Source of the DNA: Panicum virgatum
Lineage: Eukaryota > Streptophyta > Magnoliopsida > Poales > Poaceae
Reading direction: 5' to 3'
Assembly: GCF_016808335.1 (NCBI RefSeq)
Contig: NC_053142.1
Location: forward strand, 48,665,992 to 48,729,991
DNA: 64,000 bases
Below the pieces are notes generated by a model. That model was not told where the DNA came from. It did not search any database and saw only the letters and a list, made by a program, of their open reading frames with translations. Below, piece by piece: positions 1 through 11,267 of the stretch. How positions within the stretch are numbered: the first letter of the stretch is position 1; every line of letters starts with the position of its first letter. The translations under genes and the position numbers were made by a program.

Positions 1-2027
1 TAAAGTCTAAGCATTCTAATATCGCTTAACGTCCAAACAAAATCAGACATTAATCTAGGTGGTCAAGGAATGGTCATCACAAATCAAGGGGTGGCTATCC
101 AACCGTGTTTTCATGCAAGTAAAACATATGCAATTTATAAAACAGGCCATTGGGTTGTGTTTATAAAAACTAGGACAGAAACATGCATCAAAGGATGGGA
201 TTGAACTTGCCGTCTTCGTAGCCTTCGGGGAGGTCCTGTCCTTCGGGCTCGGGGTCGCAGAACGGGTCCTCGTTCACCTGCTCACAGCACTGCTCGTCAA
301 CGGGCTCTCCTTCGCTCACTCCGTGGTCTACAGCGCACACAAACAAGCACACAATCAAAACAAAGATTTGTCGTCGAGCTCGAAACGGGAACACATGGAA
401 TATAGAGCATAGAGTATTATTTTTGGATGGTTTCTAGAATGGTATGGCCAAAACTGAGTTAGGAGAGGTGGGGTAAAATTTTAGGTTAAGCCGGGGTCGT
501 TAGGCACATAAAATGATAGGTCAGGGAATGTTTAGGCCCTAAACAGGGGTCTAGGGACCTAGTTGTAATTAAGATTAAGTAGGCAGGGGCTCTGTTTATA
601 ATTTAGAAATTATTTGGGTCATTCTAAAAGAGTCAGGGTTTATCTGTAATTAAATTTATATGGAAGGGGGCTTATTTTGAAATTAGGTAAAAAGGCAGGG
701 TTTACTTTGCAAATTGGTTAGGGGGGGGACTCTTAACCAAATAAGAGGGAAAGGAGGGGGCTTGGGGCAATTTTGCCCCTTCTTCCTCCTCCCCCCGACG
801 CAGAACAGGGGAGGGGTAGGGGCGCGCCGGCGGCGGCCGATTCGGCCGCCCTGGGCCTTGACGGCGGCCCGGGGCAGGAGGGGATAGGAGGTGGGGGCCC
901 GGCGGGGTTGATTCCCGGCCTCACCTGTGCCGGGGCGGTGCTCAGAGGCGGGGCGACGCGGGCCGGCGGCGGCGGCGCTACTGAAGCGGGGCGGCGGCGC
1001 TAGCGCTGGGGAGGGGAGGGCGGTGGCGGCCAGGGAGGTTTGAGTGCGAGGGTGCGGCGCCGGTGGGGGAGGCTTTTATAGCCGTGGAGAGGCGGTGGCG
1101 GCTTGGCGGGATGCGGCGGAGGCCGGCGGCCGAAATAATGGCGGTGGGGGGCCGGCGTCAACGGCGGTCGGGCTCGCGAGGCGACGTGACGCCTCAGGCA
1201 GGCGGCGACCGCTGCAAGGCGTCACTGTGCCGAGGTCGCCGCCGCCTGTACGGCGTCAACGTGGTCGTGGCGGTGTGGCGCGCGCACGGGATAGGGGGCG
1301 GCCGGGAAACGTGCGGCGTGCGGCGCGTGCGGCCGAGTGACGGGGCGCCGCAGCGTGCGTGCACGGCCAATGGCCCCGGCGTGGCGCAGCCCAACGCGGC
1401 GAGCGCGTGCGGGTGGTTGCACGCTCGGGGTGGCTTGGCACGGCTCGTCGGTCGGCCAGGGAGGGTGCGGGGTGAGCGGGAGGGCGGAGTCACGGCGCGG
1501 GAAGAGCAGGCCGGGAGCGGGGAGCGGCCCAGGGAGGGAGCAGGGGCGAGGGGGGTGGTGGCGCGGCCGAGCCGTGCGGAGCAGGGGAAGGGGGGCCGGG
1601 CCGGTGCTCTGCCGCTTCGGAAGGAGGGAGGAGAAGGGAGTAATGAGAGGGGAGAAGAAAATAAGAAAGGAGAAAGAAAAGAAAGAGAAAGAAATTTGGG
1701 AAAAAGAAAAAAAAGAAAAAGAAAAAGGAGGGGAAAGAGAAGGGAAAAAGAGAGGGGGTAGAGAGGTCCGCGCCGGGATCACGGCGCTGATCGCGGAGCC
1801 TGGTCGGCCACGCTTGGCGTCCGTCGCTCGAGAGCGCGACGCGCAGGGTCGAGTGGGAACAGGGTGCGGGATACGGGTGTCGGGTCTTTGGGGAAGTCGG
1901 TGAGTCCCGGCGGAACAGGGAGGATTCCGGAAAACTGGGGTTAGGGTTTCAAGGAGGGGATCTCGAGCTCAACGACGAAGCAAAATTTTAGCGCACGATT
2001 TATTTAGGTAATTTTCGGGATGTTACA
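1..2027 (-). repeat. 3' LTR of the chromovirus (partial)
   Basis: It matches 10187-12214 almost base for base, with a net length difference of one base, and ends in TGTTACA at 2021-2027 (TGTAACA on the element strand). It holds the same minus-strand TATA motif (1073-1080), the same very GC-rich, CpG-rich stretch (about 780-1560) and the same purine-rich tract (about 1617-1757) as the other LTR. Most differences from the right copy are substitutions and 1-bp indels in G/C runs. The many ORFs in the GC-rich part are on both strands, differ in frame between the two copies and look non-coding. Confidence 0.95.
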
Positions 2028-5000
2028 AACCTACCCCACTTAATGAATCTCGTCCTCGAGATTTCGACTGGTTCCTAAACAGGTGGGGAAATTCTTTCTT
2101 CAGAGCATCTTCGCGTTCCCACGTAGCTTCTTTTACTCCGTGTCTGCTCCACTGAACTCTGCAAATTCGTACTTCGGAGTTTCTGGTCCTCCTAGTGACG
2201 GTGTCTAGGATCTTGACCGGTACTTCTTGATACCGCAAGTCTGGCTGTAGATCTATTGTTTCAACCGGCACATACTCTGCCTCGGGTACCCTCAAACACC
2301 TTCTTAATTGCGAGACATGAAACACTGGATGGATATCCGACATTTCTTCTGGTAGCTCCAAACGGTATGCTACTGCTCCAACTTTCTTCAAAACTCGGTA
2401 TGGTCCAATATACCGAGGGGCCAATTTTCCTTGTACCTGAAATCTTCGGGTTCCTCGAATAGGCGATACGTTGAGATACACGAAATCTCCTGGGTTGAAA
2501 CTTATTTCCCGTCTTTTCTTGTCCGCATAGCTCTTTTGTCGGGACTGGGCTGCTTTTAGCTTTTCTCGAATCTCGGCGACTCTTTCCTCTGCTTCCTTTA
2601 TGAGTGCGGGGCCGACTAGGGCACGTTCTCCAACTTCTGACCACATCAGAGGGGTTCTGCATTTTCTTCCATAGAGAGCTTCAAACGGTGACATGCCCAA
2701 GCTTGCTTGGTACCCGTTGTTGTATGAGAACTCGGCGTAGGGTAGACTCTGCTCCCAATCCTTGCCATAAGTGAGGACACATGCTCTCAGCATATCCTCC
2801 ATGATCTGATTCACCCTTTCTGTCTGACCATCTGTCTGTGGGTGATAAGCGGAGCTAAAGTCTAGCTTGGTGCCCATAGCTTTATGCAAACTTTTCCAAA
2901 ATCTAGAGGTGAACTGGGTTCCTCTATCTGAAACGATTCGGCTGGGCACACCATGCAATTTCACTATGTTCTCTATATAGAGCTTAGCTAGTTTCTCCCC
3001 GTCATAGTTGGTCAGTACGGGTATGAAGTGAGCTGATTTAGTAAGGCGATCCACTATTACCCATATGGAGTCATGTCATTTCTGGGTTCTGGGCAAGCCC
3101 ACCACAAAGTCCATTCCTACTTCATCCCATTTCCACACCGGGATGGGTAGGGGTTGCAGTAATCCTGCCGGCTTCTGGTGTTCAGCTTTGATTCTCTGGC
3201 AAGTATCACAACGGGCGACAAATCGTGCAATATCTGCCTTCATCCCATTCCACCAATACTTCTGTTTTAAGTCCATATACATTTTGGTGGATCCTGGGTG
3301 AATTGAGTAGGCCGAGTTATGGGCTTCATCCATGATCATCTGCCTGAAATCTCCTTTCTGGGGCACACAAATTCTGTCTTTATACCACAACGTTCCCTTA
3401 TTATCAACTCGAAAGTCTGGGGCCTTATTCTCTCCGGTTTGCCTCCGGATTTCCATCAGTCCCTTGTCCGATTTTTGGGCTTTCCTGATTCTTTCTTCTA
3501 GAGTGGATTGAACGTTCAGCACTTGGCTGGAACCTCGAGGGACAATGTGCACATTTAATCGTGCCATTTCCTCTCGTAAATGGTCATTCTTGGGCCCGTA
3601 GGATTTCCGACTTAGGGCATCGGCTACTACATTGGCTTTACCTGGGTGATAATGAATTTCCAAATTATAATCTTTGACTAATTCCAGCCATCTTCTCTGC
3701 CTCAGGTTTAGGTCTGGTTGGGTGAAGATATACTTCAGACTTTTATGATCGGTGAAGATTTCGCACTTATTTCCAATCAAATAGTGCCTCCAGATCTTAA
3801 GTGCGTGCACTACGGCTGCAAGCTCCAAATCATGAGTCGGGTAATTTTGCTCATGAGTCCTGAGCTGACGGGAAGCATATGCAACGACTTTCCCATCTTG
3901 CATCAGCACACAACCCAATCCTTGTCGGGACGCATCACAATAGATGACAAAATCCCGATGAATATCCGGCAGGGTTAGCACTGGGGCTGTCGTCAATCTT
4001 CGCTTCAACTCCTGGAAACTTCTTTCACACGACTCCGTCCAGGTGAATTTCTTCTCTTTCTTGAGCAGCTCTGTCATGGGCCGGGCTATCTTAGAAAATC
4101 CCTCAATAAATCTCCGATAGTACCCAGCTAATCCGAGGAAACTCCTGATCTCACTGACATTGGTTGGTTGCTGCCAGTTGGATACTGCTTCGACCTTCTC
4201 GGGGTCTACTGCCACTCCTTCTGCGGTCAAAATATGACCAAGGAAGGCTACTTTCTCCAGCCAGAACTCGCACTTGCTGAATTTGGCGTATAACCTATGC
4301 ACTCTCAGTTTTTCCAAAACTACCCTCAGGTGCTGCTCGTGCTCCTGAATGCTCTTCGAGTAAATAAGTATGTCGTCAATGAAGACTACGACAAACTTAT
4401 CTAGCTCGTCCATAAAAACTTTATTCATGAGGTTCATGAAATAGGCCGGTGCATTTGTCAATCCAAAAGACATCACTGTGAACTCAAATTGTCCGTATCG
4501 GGTGACAAAGGCTGTCTTCGGAATGTCGCTTTCCCTAATCTTGAGCTGAAAATATCCGGACCTTAGGTCAATCTTGGAAAAGTACTTGGCTCCTTTTAAT
4601 TGATCGAAAAGATCATCGATCCTGGGAAGGGGGTACTTATTCTTGATAGTGACCTCGTTTAGTGCCCGGTAATCTACACATAGCCTCATACTTCCGTCCT
4701 TCTTCTTGACGAATAGAACCGGGGCTCCCCAAGGAGACGAACTTGGCCTGATGAAGCCAATCCGTTGCAACTCCTCTAGTTGTTTCTTTAACTCCGCCAA
4801 TCCGGTGGCTGCCATCCTATAAGGTCTCTTGGCTATAGGGGCAGTTCCAGGGACAAGATCAATGACAAATTCTATGTCCCTATCTGGTGGCATACCGGGA
4901 AGTTCTTTGGGAAAGACATCGGGGTACTCATTCACTACTGGGACTTCTTCCAAGGACTTGGCTTCCATGCTAAACACCATCGGGTTTGCTCCACTTTCCC

Positions 5001-6630
5001 GGGTATGACAGGTCACTCGGACTCCCTCTGGGTTTGTCAGATGTACTACCTTGTCCGTACAACCTATGAGGCCATTATGTTTGCTTAGCCAGTCCATTCC
5101 AAGGATCACATCTATCCCTTCTGACTTAAGTACTACTAGGTCTGCTAAAAACTCTACCCCACTTAAATTGATCCTTACCCGTAGACAACCCAGTTGACAC
5201 CTGATGTCTCCTCCGGGCGTCCGGGTTAATAGGGGTGTTTTTAGTAGTACTGTAGGTATTTTATGTTTCTCCACAAAACTCGAGGATATGAATGAGTGTG
5301 ATGCTCCAGAATCAAACAGTACTGTTGCAAGAGTTGAGCTGACTAGGTACTCACCGAGTACTACGCCCTGGGCTCCTTGAGCTTCCTGTGCGTCGATGTG
5401 GTTGACACGGGCTCGTCCAAAAGACTGCTGGGATTGCCTCTGCTGGTTGTTGTTGTTGTTGCTGTTGCCACGGAGGGGCACTCGGTTGGCACCGGTCAGA
5501 ACTGGCTTGGGTCCGTTCACTGTGTTGGAGAAAGCCGAAGTAGCAGGCTTGTTCTTGGCATAGGGGCAGTCGGCGATGAAGTGACCCGTCTCACGGCAGT
5601 TGAAGCAGGCTCTCACGTTGCTGTTGTTGTTGGTGACCTGGCTCGCATTATTCTGTGAGGCCCTCATGGTGTTCTGGCTTCTGGGCTGTGTGTTAGGGGC
5701 CCGTGGTCCTGTCACTTGAGACTGAGTTTTGTACTGTATTGGGGCTTGGGACCTTGGTGCGTTGTAGCTGAGACTTCTGGTCTTCTGAAAACGATCCTGC
5801 TGGCGAGACTTACTCTCCAGGAACTTGCGCTTGTTCTCTTTCCTTTCATCAATCTTAGCCTTCTCGGTGAGGATTGCCTTGTTCATCAAGGTGTTGAAAT
5901 CAGGATAGATCTGAGGAGTGAGCAGGGTCCTGAGTTCTGGGTTTAGTCCCTTCTTGAACATGTCCTGCTTCTTCTCGTCGTCGTTCACTTCATCTGGCGC
6001 ATATCGAGACAGCTCCATAAACTGGTGAGTATATTCTTCCACCGACATACTCCCCTGCTGAAGTGCAAGGAACTCATCTGCCTTGCGCTTCATGGTGGCC
6101 GAGGGGATGTGATAACGGCGGAACTCCCTCACGAATTCATTCCAGGTGATGGTGGAGGCATCTCTGGCAGCAGCGCAGTAATTCTCCCACCAGGCTAAGG
6201 CAGTCCCGGTGAGTTGATGTGCAGCCAGAAGAACTTTATCTCGATCCTGGCACCCAAATGGCTCGAGCTTCCTCTGGATCACGTGGAGCCAGTCATCTGC
6301 ATCCAAGGGGTTGCTGGATCCGGCAAAAGTGGGTGGCTTGGCCCTCAGAAAAGCTGTTAGCTTGTCATTAAAGGTCTGCTCTCGTGGCTGCCTGTTCACT
6401 AGAGCATTGGCCAGTGTCTCCAGTATGAGAGTCTGGTTATGGATTACTTGTGCCAGGTCCACGAAAGGTGGTGGTGGTGGTGGTGGCAGCTGTGCACCAT
6501 GATTTTCTCCTCTACCCTGACTCACTTCTTGTTCTTCCTGAGGATGGTTTTGCCCGTCAGGGTGTACTCCTGCATCAGCGGCTACAGGGTCCCTGACTCG
6601 GGAGGCCCTTGTGATGCTTCGGGAAACCAT
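2023..6630 (-). pseudogene. chromovirus gag-pol polyprotein (one nonsense codon)
   Basis: A single long frame starting ATG at 6630, just after GTTCTGCAG. Domains in order: gag capsid region; CCHC zinc knuckle [14 protein letters not shown] (about residue 340); aspartic protease with FDSGASHSF (about 437); reverse transcriptase with the active site FIDD (about 750); RNase H beginning YCDAS (about 893); integrase zinc-binding region with CDTC (about 1100); integrase core; and a chromodomain ending EFPHLF. A TGA at 3078-3076 sits between the first integrase Asp (MDF) and the second (SDRGTQF), so a readthrough-free product would lack most of the integrase core. Otherwise the frame is open. The stop at 2025-2023 overlaps the first bases of the 3' LTR, as is common in this group. 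Confidence 0.95.
2028..2041 (-). promoter_or_regulatory. polypurine tract of the chromovirus
   Basis: AAGTGGGGTAGGTT on the minus strand, immediately before the 3' LTR start TGTAACA. This is the plus-strand priming site; it overlaps the end of the pol reading frame. Confidence 0.85.
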
Positions 6631-6905
6631 CTGCAGAACGAGTGGATTGGGACTAAGATTAGGTGATGTTTAAGTTGGTTAAGTCGTATTTTTGAAAAGG
6701 CAGTATCTATTTACTGCCGGCAAGCACACAATCAACAAGCAATCATCACAAACAACAAGCACAAGCAACTTTATTACAGCAAGGGTGGTACAACAAGGGG
6801 CAAGGCCAAACGCGTACTACACGACCGGGTACACAACTACAAAAGGAAAGGGGCACAGATCTTCTTCGGACCTCACGGCTTCATCCCTTGACGGTCGCTA
6901 GCACT

Positions 6906-7793
6906 TTAGGTAGGCTCATCGGCTTGAGTGGGTTCCTCCCTCGGAAGGGAACTCACGTCCTCCGGGGAAATGAGTGGTCCTGGCTCGCCGTCCTCTAGAT
7001 CTCCATTTTCCCGGGGTTGTGTCGTGGCTTCTCTTGCGGCGGCGGCCGTAGACCTCCCAGGGTTCTCGGGTGGGGCTAGTGGGTTTCCATCGAGCGGTCC
7101 CCATCCTAAGACGGGCGTTCCGAGCAGAACATGGTCTTCCCCTATTGCCGGGACTGGGGTTCCACTACTAGTCCATTCTTGCATACGCCGGTCTCGGGCT
7201 TGCCTGAGGCTCTCCTGAGCAACTGCTTCACTGCTGACCGCTGCTGCGGCTCTTGCCTCGGCTTGGACTGCTCGGATCTGCTGCAATCTTAGCGCGAGCT
7301 CTGCTTGCTCGGCTCGATGGGTCTGTTCCCTCAGCAAGTTGGCTTGCTCGTCAAAGAGCTGATCCAAGGAGGCTAGGTAGGTAGCTACTTGGTACAGGAG
7401 GACTTCTTCATGGCGGCGCCGTTCCAGGCTTCTCATTCGAGCTTCCCAAACTGGTGTCCTGATGGCTGGTGGGAAGAACCTCATTGGTGTGGGGGTGAGG
7501 TGTCCTTCGAAAATCCGGCACAGATAACGAAGTGCTTTCCTGACGGCTAGGGGATAGGTGTCCTGGTGCCTAAACCTTGTAGCAGTCACTCGCCATGACA
7601 GGATGTCGGGGTAGCGGTCACTTCTGGCGACGACTAGGATCACCCTGCAGCGGAGACTGCCATGATGCTCGTACTCTCTGCTGTAGTACCTTGGGCGTTC
7701 CGTGACGCCAAGGCTCTCCAGGGCGTTGATCAAGAGGCTGGGGAAGCCAGGTGCAGCTTGGCAGTCGCCCTGGGTCCATCCTTCCTCAGCCAT
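6906..7793 (-). CDS. chromovirus accessory ORF B, homologous to ORF A
   Basis: An intact 295-codon ORF beginning MAEEGW at 7793, directly after the strong acceptor-like TTTGTTTTCAG. The N-terminal 165 residues match ORF A throughout, so the two are tandem duplicates. The middle (about residues 140-215) is rich in L, E, Q, A and R and is probably a coiled coil. The C-terminal 80 residues are rich in P, G and E and unlike the TQT repeats of ORF A. It ends 276 bp before the gag start codon. It has no zinc knuckle, protease or polymerase motif. It is probably a retrotransposon-borne accessory protein; the role is unknown. Confidence 0.75.
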   Translation of the reverse strand: MAEEGWTQGDCQAAPGFPSLLINALESLGVTERPRYYSREYEHHGSLRCRVILVVARSDRYPDILSWRVTATRFRHQDTYPLAVRKALRYLCRIFEGHLTPTPMRFFPPAIRTPVWEARMRSLERRRHEEVLLYQVATYLASLDQLFDEQANLLREQTHRAEQAELALRLQQIRAVQAEARAAAAVSSEAVAQESLRQARDRRMQEWTSSGTPVPAIGEDHVLLGTPVLGWGPLDGNPLAPPENPGRSTAAAAREATTQPRENGDLEDGEPGPLISPEDVSSLPREEPTQADEPT

Positions 7794-7942
7794 CTGAAAA
7801 CAAAGATATGGTGAAAAACTTGCACAATTATTTGAGGTACACAAAGGGGTAGATGATTTTTATTTATGGCGTCATGGGGGTACAACTTCATGGGTACATG
7901 ATTATTATTAGAGCAAAGGTTCTAGCTTGGAGACAACCCCTA

Positions 7943-8863
7943 TCATGGAGTCTCTTCCTCGATCCTAAGAGGGCGTTTCTTCAGTGGGAGATACTGATCC
8001 ATCATGTCATCCTCGGTCTGAGTTCCTTTATCCCAGTGGGTCTCTTCAGGTTCTTCTTCTTCAGTTTGAGTTCCAACATCCCAATGGGTTACCATGGGCT
8101 CTTCCTCTTCGGCCTGAATGCCTACATCCCATTGAGCCTCTTCGGGTTCTTCTCCTGCGTCTTCTTCTATCCATCCGCCTATTCCCCAGTGAGCCTCGTA
8201 CCTCCGCATACGAGCTTGGAGAGCGGCTAGCGAGTCCTCGGCGCGTGTGGCTCTTGCCCGCTGTTCTTCCAGTTCTTCCTCTTTTTCATCCATTTGGACT
8301 TGGAGGGCGGCTAGGGAATACTCGGCATGGAAAGTCCTCGACCATTGTTCCTCCATCTCCTAGGTTGCTTTTTCTGCTCTGTGGACCTGCTGTTTCAGTT
8401 GTGCTGCTTGCTTGCGATAGAGCTCATCCAGGCCGGTGAGATAGATGGATAGGTGAGAGACCGTGTCTTCCAGGTCTTCTTCTTCTCTTCCAAGTCCTCT
8501 CATCCTGGCAATCCATGTGTGTCCTCTTCCTTCAGTCGGCGGGAAAAATCCCATAGGAGTACGCTGGAGGTGATGCCTGTAGATCACACGCAGACGCCGC
8601 AGGGCTTTGCGGGCGGCTTTCCGATAGGTGTCCGGGAAACGGAATCCAGTGGTGGAGATGAACCAGGGGTCCACATCAGGGTAGCGGGTGCTCCTTGCTA
8701 TGAAGATCATCAGGTCACACCGAAGAGTGCCCTTGGAGTCGTACTCCCGGTAAAGAAACTCCGGCGGATCCACAACTCCAATGCGTTCCAGGCTGAGTAT
8801 CAACAACTTAGGAAGGCCGGGCTCTGAGAAACAGATTCCGCCGATCCATCCATCGTCAGCCAT
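7943..8863 (-). pseudogene. chromovirus accessory ORF A (one internal stop)
   Basis: About 306 codons lying between the 5' LTR and gag. The start ATG (8863-8861) begins MADDGW and directly follows TGTTCCAG. Residues 1-165 are clearly homologous to ORF B: shared features include REY, G(T/S)LRC, ARS-RYPD, DTY, RKALR and PM-FFPP. A TAG at 8362-8360 interrupts the frame; reading continues in the same frame to 7943. The C-terminal part is acidic and coiled-coil-like, then has about four copies of a 16-residue repeat around an invariant HW/QW, two of which contain GTQTE. I know similar ORFs as uncharacterised proteins of grass genomes. No enzymatic motif is visible and the function is unknown. Confidence 0.75.
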
Positions 8864-8990
8864 CTGGAACAGGGCAAGGACCAAAGGTAAGTGTTTGTGT
8901 GAGGAAAGGATTAAGGATAGAAAAGTCCTAAGGTGAAAGGTCCTGAAAAAGGGTTTCGCTCCTAGGGTCACGTCCTACGGCCAACCTACG

Positions 8991-9002
8991 GCTCTGATAC
9001 CA
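8991..9002 (-). promoter_or_regulatory. primer binding site (initiator Met tRNA)
   Basis: TGGTATCAGAGC on the minus strand, two bases after the LTR terminus. This is the standard plant iMet-tRNA primer site for minus-strand DNA synthesis and it fixes the inner LTR boundary at 9005. Confidence 0.92.
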
Positions 9003-11106
9003 CCTGAAGCGTCCCCTCATAAGAGAAGACTTAAATGTGATACAAAGCACCAGTCCCAGGAGGCTGATGCCACATTTATTACATCAGATGGTTCAAAACC
9101 GTACAAACCTTGGAGGGCACTCGATACAAATGATAATAATAATTAACCAGGCTACGACATAACACCAGACCGCGAACCACATAGGGTCTACTACGGGCTC
9201 AGAGTACTGCGACAGCGGAGGCATCTCAACAGGGCCGGTTCCACAGGCAAGGTTGGGTGTAGAACGATAACCCTACTCGGCGTCGTCTGGCACGAAGTCT
9301 GGGTCTTCTTCTGTAAAAAGTAAGAGTGGGGTGAGTACAAACGTACTCAGCAAGTCCAACCACACCCACGGAGGGGGTTATAACAGAATAATATGCATAG
9401 GTAAATCAAGGATAAGGTTACGGTTTAATTTGCGGAAAAACGACATTTTATGCAGGGGTTTATTTCACGGAAAACCTTTTAGAAATCAGTTTTTGCAGTA
9501 ACACAGAATTCAGGTTTTAAAACTGCTACCGGACTCCCCGTCCGTCGTAGCACACGGCACAACTGCCGGACACAAATCCAAAACAACTCACACCAGCCCA
9601 TCCCAAAGTAAACACTAGTGGTGAGACCACACCGTAACTCGCCCAATACCGTGGGCACGGCTATTCGAATAGATTCTTAACTCTGCAGAGGTGTGCAACT
9701 TTACCCACAAGTAGGATACCACAACTCGAACACCGTCGTGTCGGTGTAGATCCCAACATAGCCATTACCCACCTTAGCTAAACCTGACTAGCCATCACGG
9801 GATGCACCAAGGGGTCATCGACCGTTCACTTAGGTATAACCGGGCATAAGTCACTCTGGGCTTATCCCTTTTCCTTAGTCACCCGTTGCTCTCAGCTCTC
9901 CTGATGGCTATCAAATTAACTAGTGGGATTTATGCTAAGCCGTTGCCCATTCAACGGTCGAGTGGTTTGCACGATAGTGGAGTTAGGTGAGATGTAACAC
10001 CAACTCGGTCCTTAGGGGTGACAAGATGGATATCTCCCTTCCTTGCTCTGCCACACCGGCACGAGCACACCAACGGCAAATCACACTGAAATGCCATCCA
10101 TCCCGTCTAGTCTCATCTTTTAAAAATCCACTTTTATCCCTTCCCACACACACACGTTTTCTTTATAAATCAAATAGTATTATGAGTAAAGTCCTAAGCA
10201 TTCTAATATCGATTAACGTCCAAACAAAATCAGACATTAATCTAGGTGGTCAAGGAATGGTCATCACAAATCAAGGGGTGGCTATCCAACCGTGTTTTCA
10301 TGCAAGTAAAACATATGCAATTTATAAAACAGGCCATTGGGTTGTGTTTATAAAAACTAGGACAGAAACATGCATCAAAGGATGGGATTGAACTTGCCGT
10401 CTTCGTAGCCTTCGGGGAGGTCCTGTCCTTCGGGCTCGGGGTCGCGGAACGGGTCCTCGTTCACCTGCTCACAGCACTGCTCGTCAACGGGCTCTCCTTC
10501 GCTCACTCCGTGGTCTACAGCGCACACAAACAAGCACACAATCAAAACAAAGATTTGTCGTCGAGCTCGAAACGGGAACACATGGAATATAGAGCATAGA
10601 GTATTATTTTTGGATGGTTTCTGAATGGTATGGCCAAAACTGAGTTAGGAGAGGTGGGGTAAAATTTTAGGTTAAGCCGGGGTCGTTAGGCACATAAAAT
10701 GATAGGTCAGGGGAGCGTTTAGGCCCTAAACAGGGGTCTAGGGATCTAGTTGTAATTAAGATTAAGTAGGCAGGGGCTCTGTTTATAATTTAGAAATTAT
10801 TTGGGTCATTCTAAAAGAGTCAGGGTTTATCTGTAATTAAATTTATATGGAAGGGGGCTTATTTTGAAATTAGGTAAAAAGGCAGGGTTTACTTTGCAAA
10901 TTGGTTAAAGGGGGGGGACTCTTAACCAAATAAGAGGGAAAGGAGGGGGCTTGGGGCAATTTTGCCCCTTCTTCCTCCTCCCCCCGACGCAGAACAGGGG
11001 AGGGGTAGGGGCGCGCCGGCGGCGGCCGATTCGGCCGCCCTGGGCCTTGACGGCGGCCCGGGGCAGAGGGGATAGGAGGTGGGGGCCCGGCGGGGTTGAT
11101 TCCCGG

Positions 11107-11120
11107 CCTCACCTTGTGCC
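11107..11120 (-). promoter_or_regulatory. candidate 5' splice site in the LTR leader
   Basis: On the minus strand the sequence reads ACAAG|GTGAGGCC, with the exon ending at 11113, about 120 nt after the expected start site. The other LTR has the still better CAG|GTGAGG at 923. This matches the plant donor consensus, but use of the site is inferred, not shown. Confidence 0.4.
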
Positions 11121-11259
11121 GGGGCGGCGCTCAGAGGCGGGGCGACGCGGGCCGGCGGCGGCGGCGCTACTGAAGCGGGGCGGCGGCGCTAGCGCTGGGG
11201 AGGGGAGGCGGTGGCGGCCAGGGAGGTTTGAGTGCGAGGGTGCGGCGCCGGTGGGGAGG

Positions 11260-11267
11260 CTTTTATA
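11260..11267 (-). promoter_or_regulatory. TATA box of the chromovirus 5' LTR
   Basis: TATAAAAG on the minus strand in an otherwise GC-rich context (CGGCTATAAAAGCC). The same box is at 1073-1080 in the other LTR. Transcription would start roughly 30 bp further left, near 11230. Confidence 0.7.

Noticed and set aside
188..394. 68-codon ORF in both chromovirus LTRs (also 10375-10581), with a hydrophobic start and acidic tail
   Set aside because: The frame has no ATG; it would need GTG. Presence in both LTRs only reflects LTR identity.
733..1903. Many long ORFs on both strands in the GC-rich LTR block (and 10870-12131)
   Set aside because: Stop-poor because of high GC; frames shift between the two LTR copies through 1-bp indels and composition is low-complexity.
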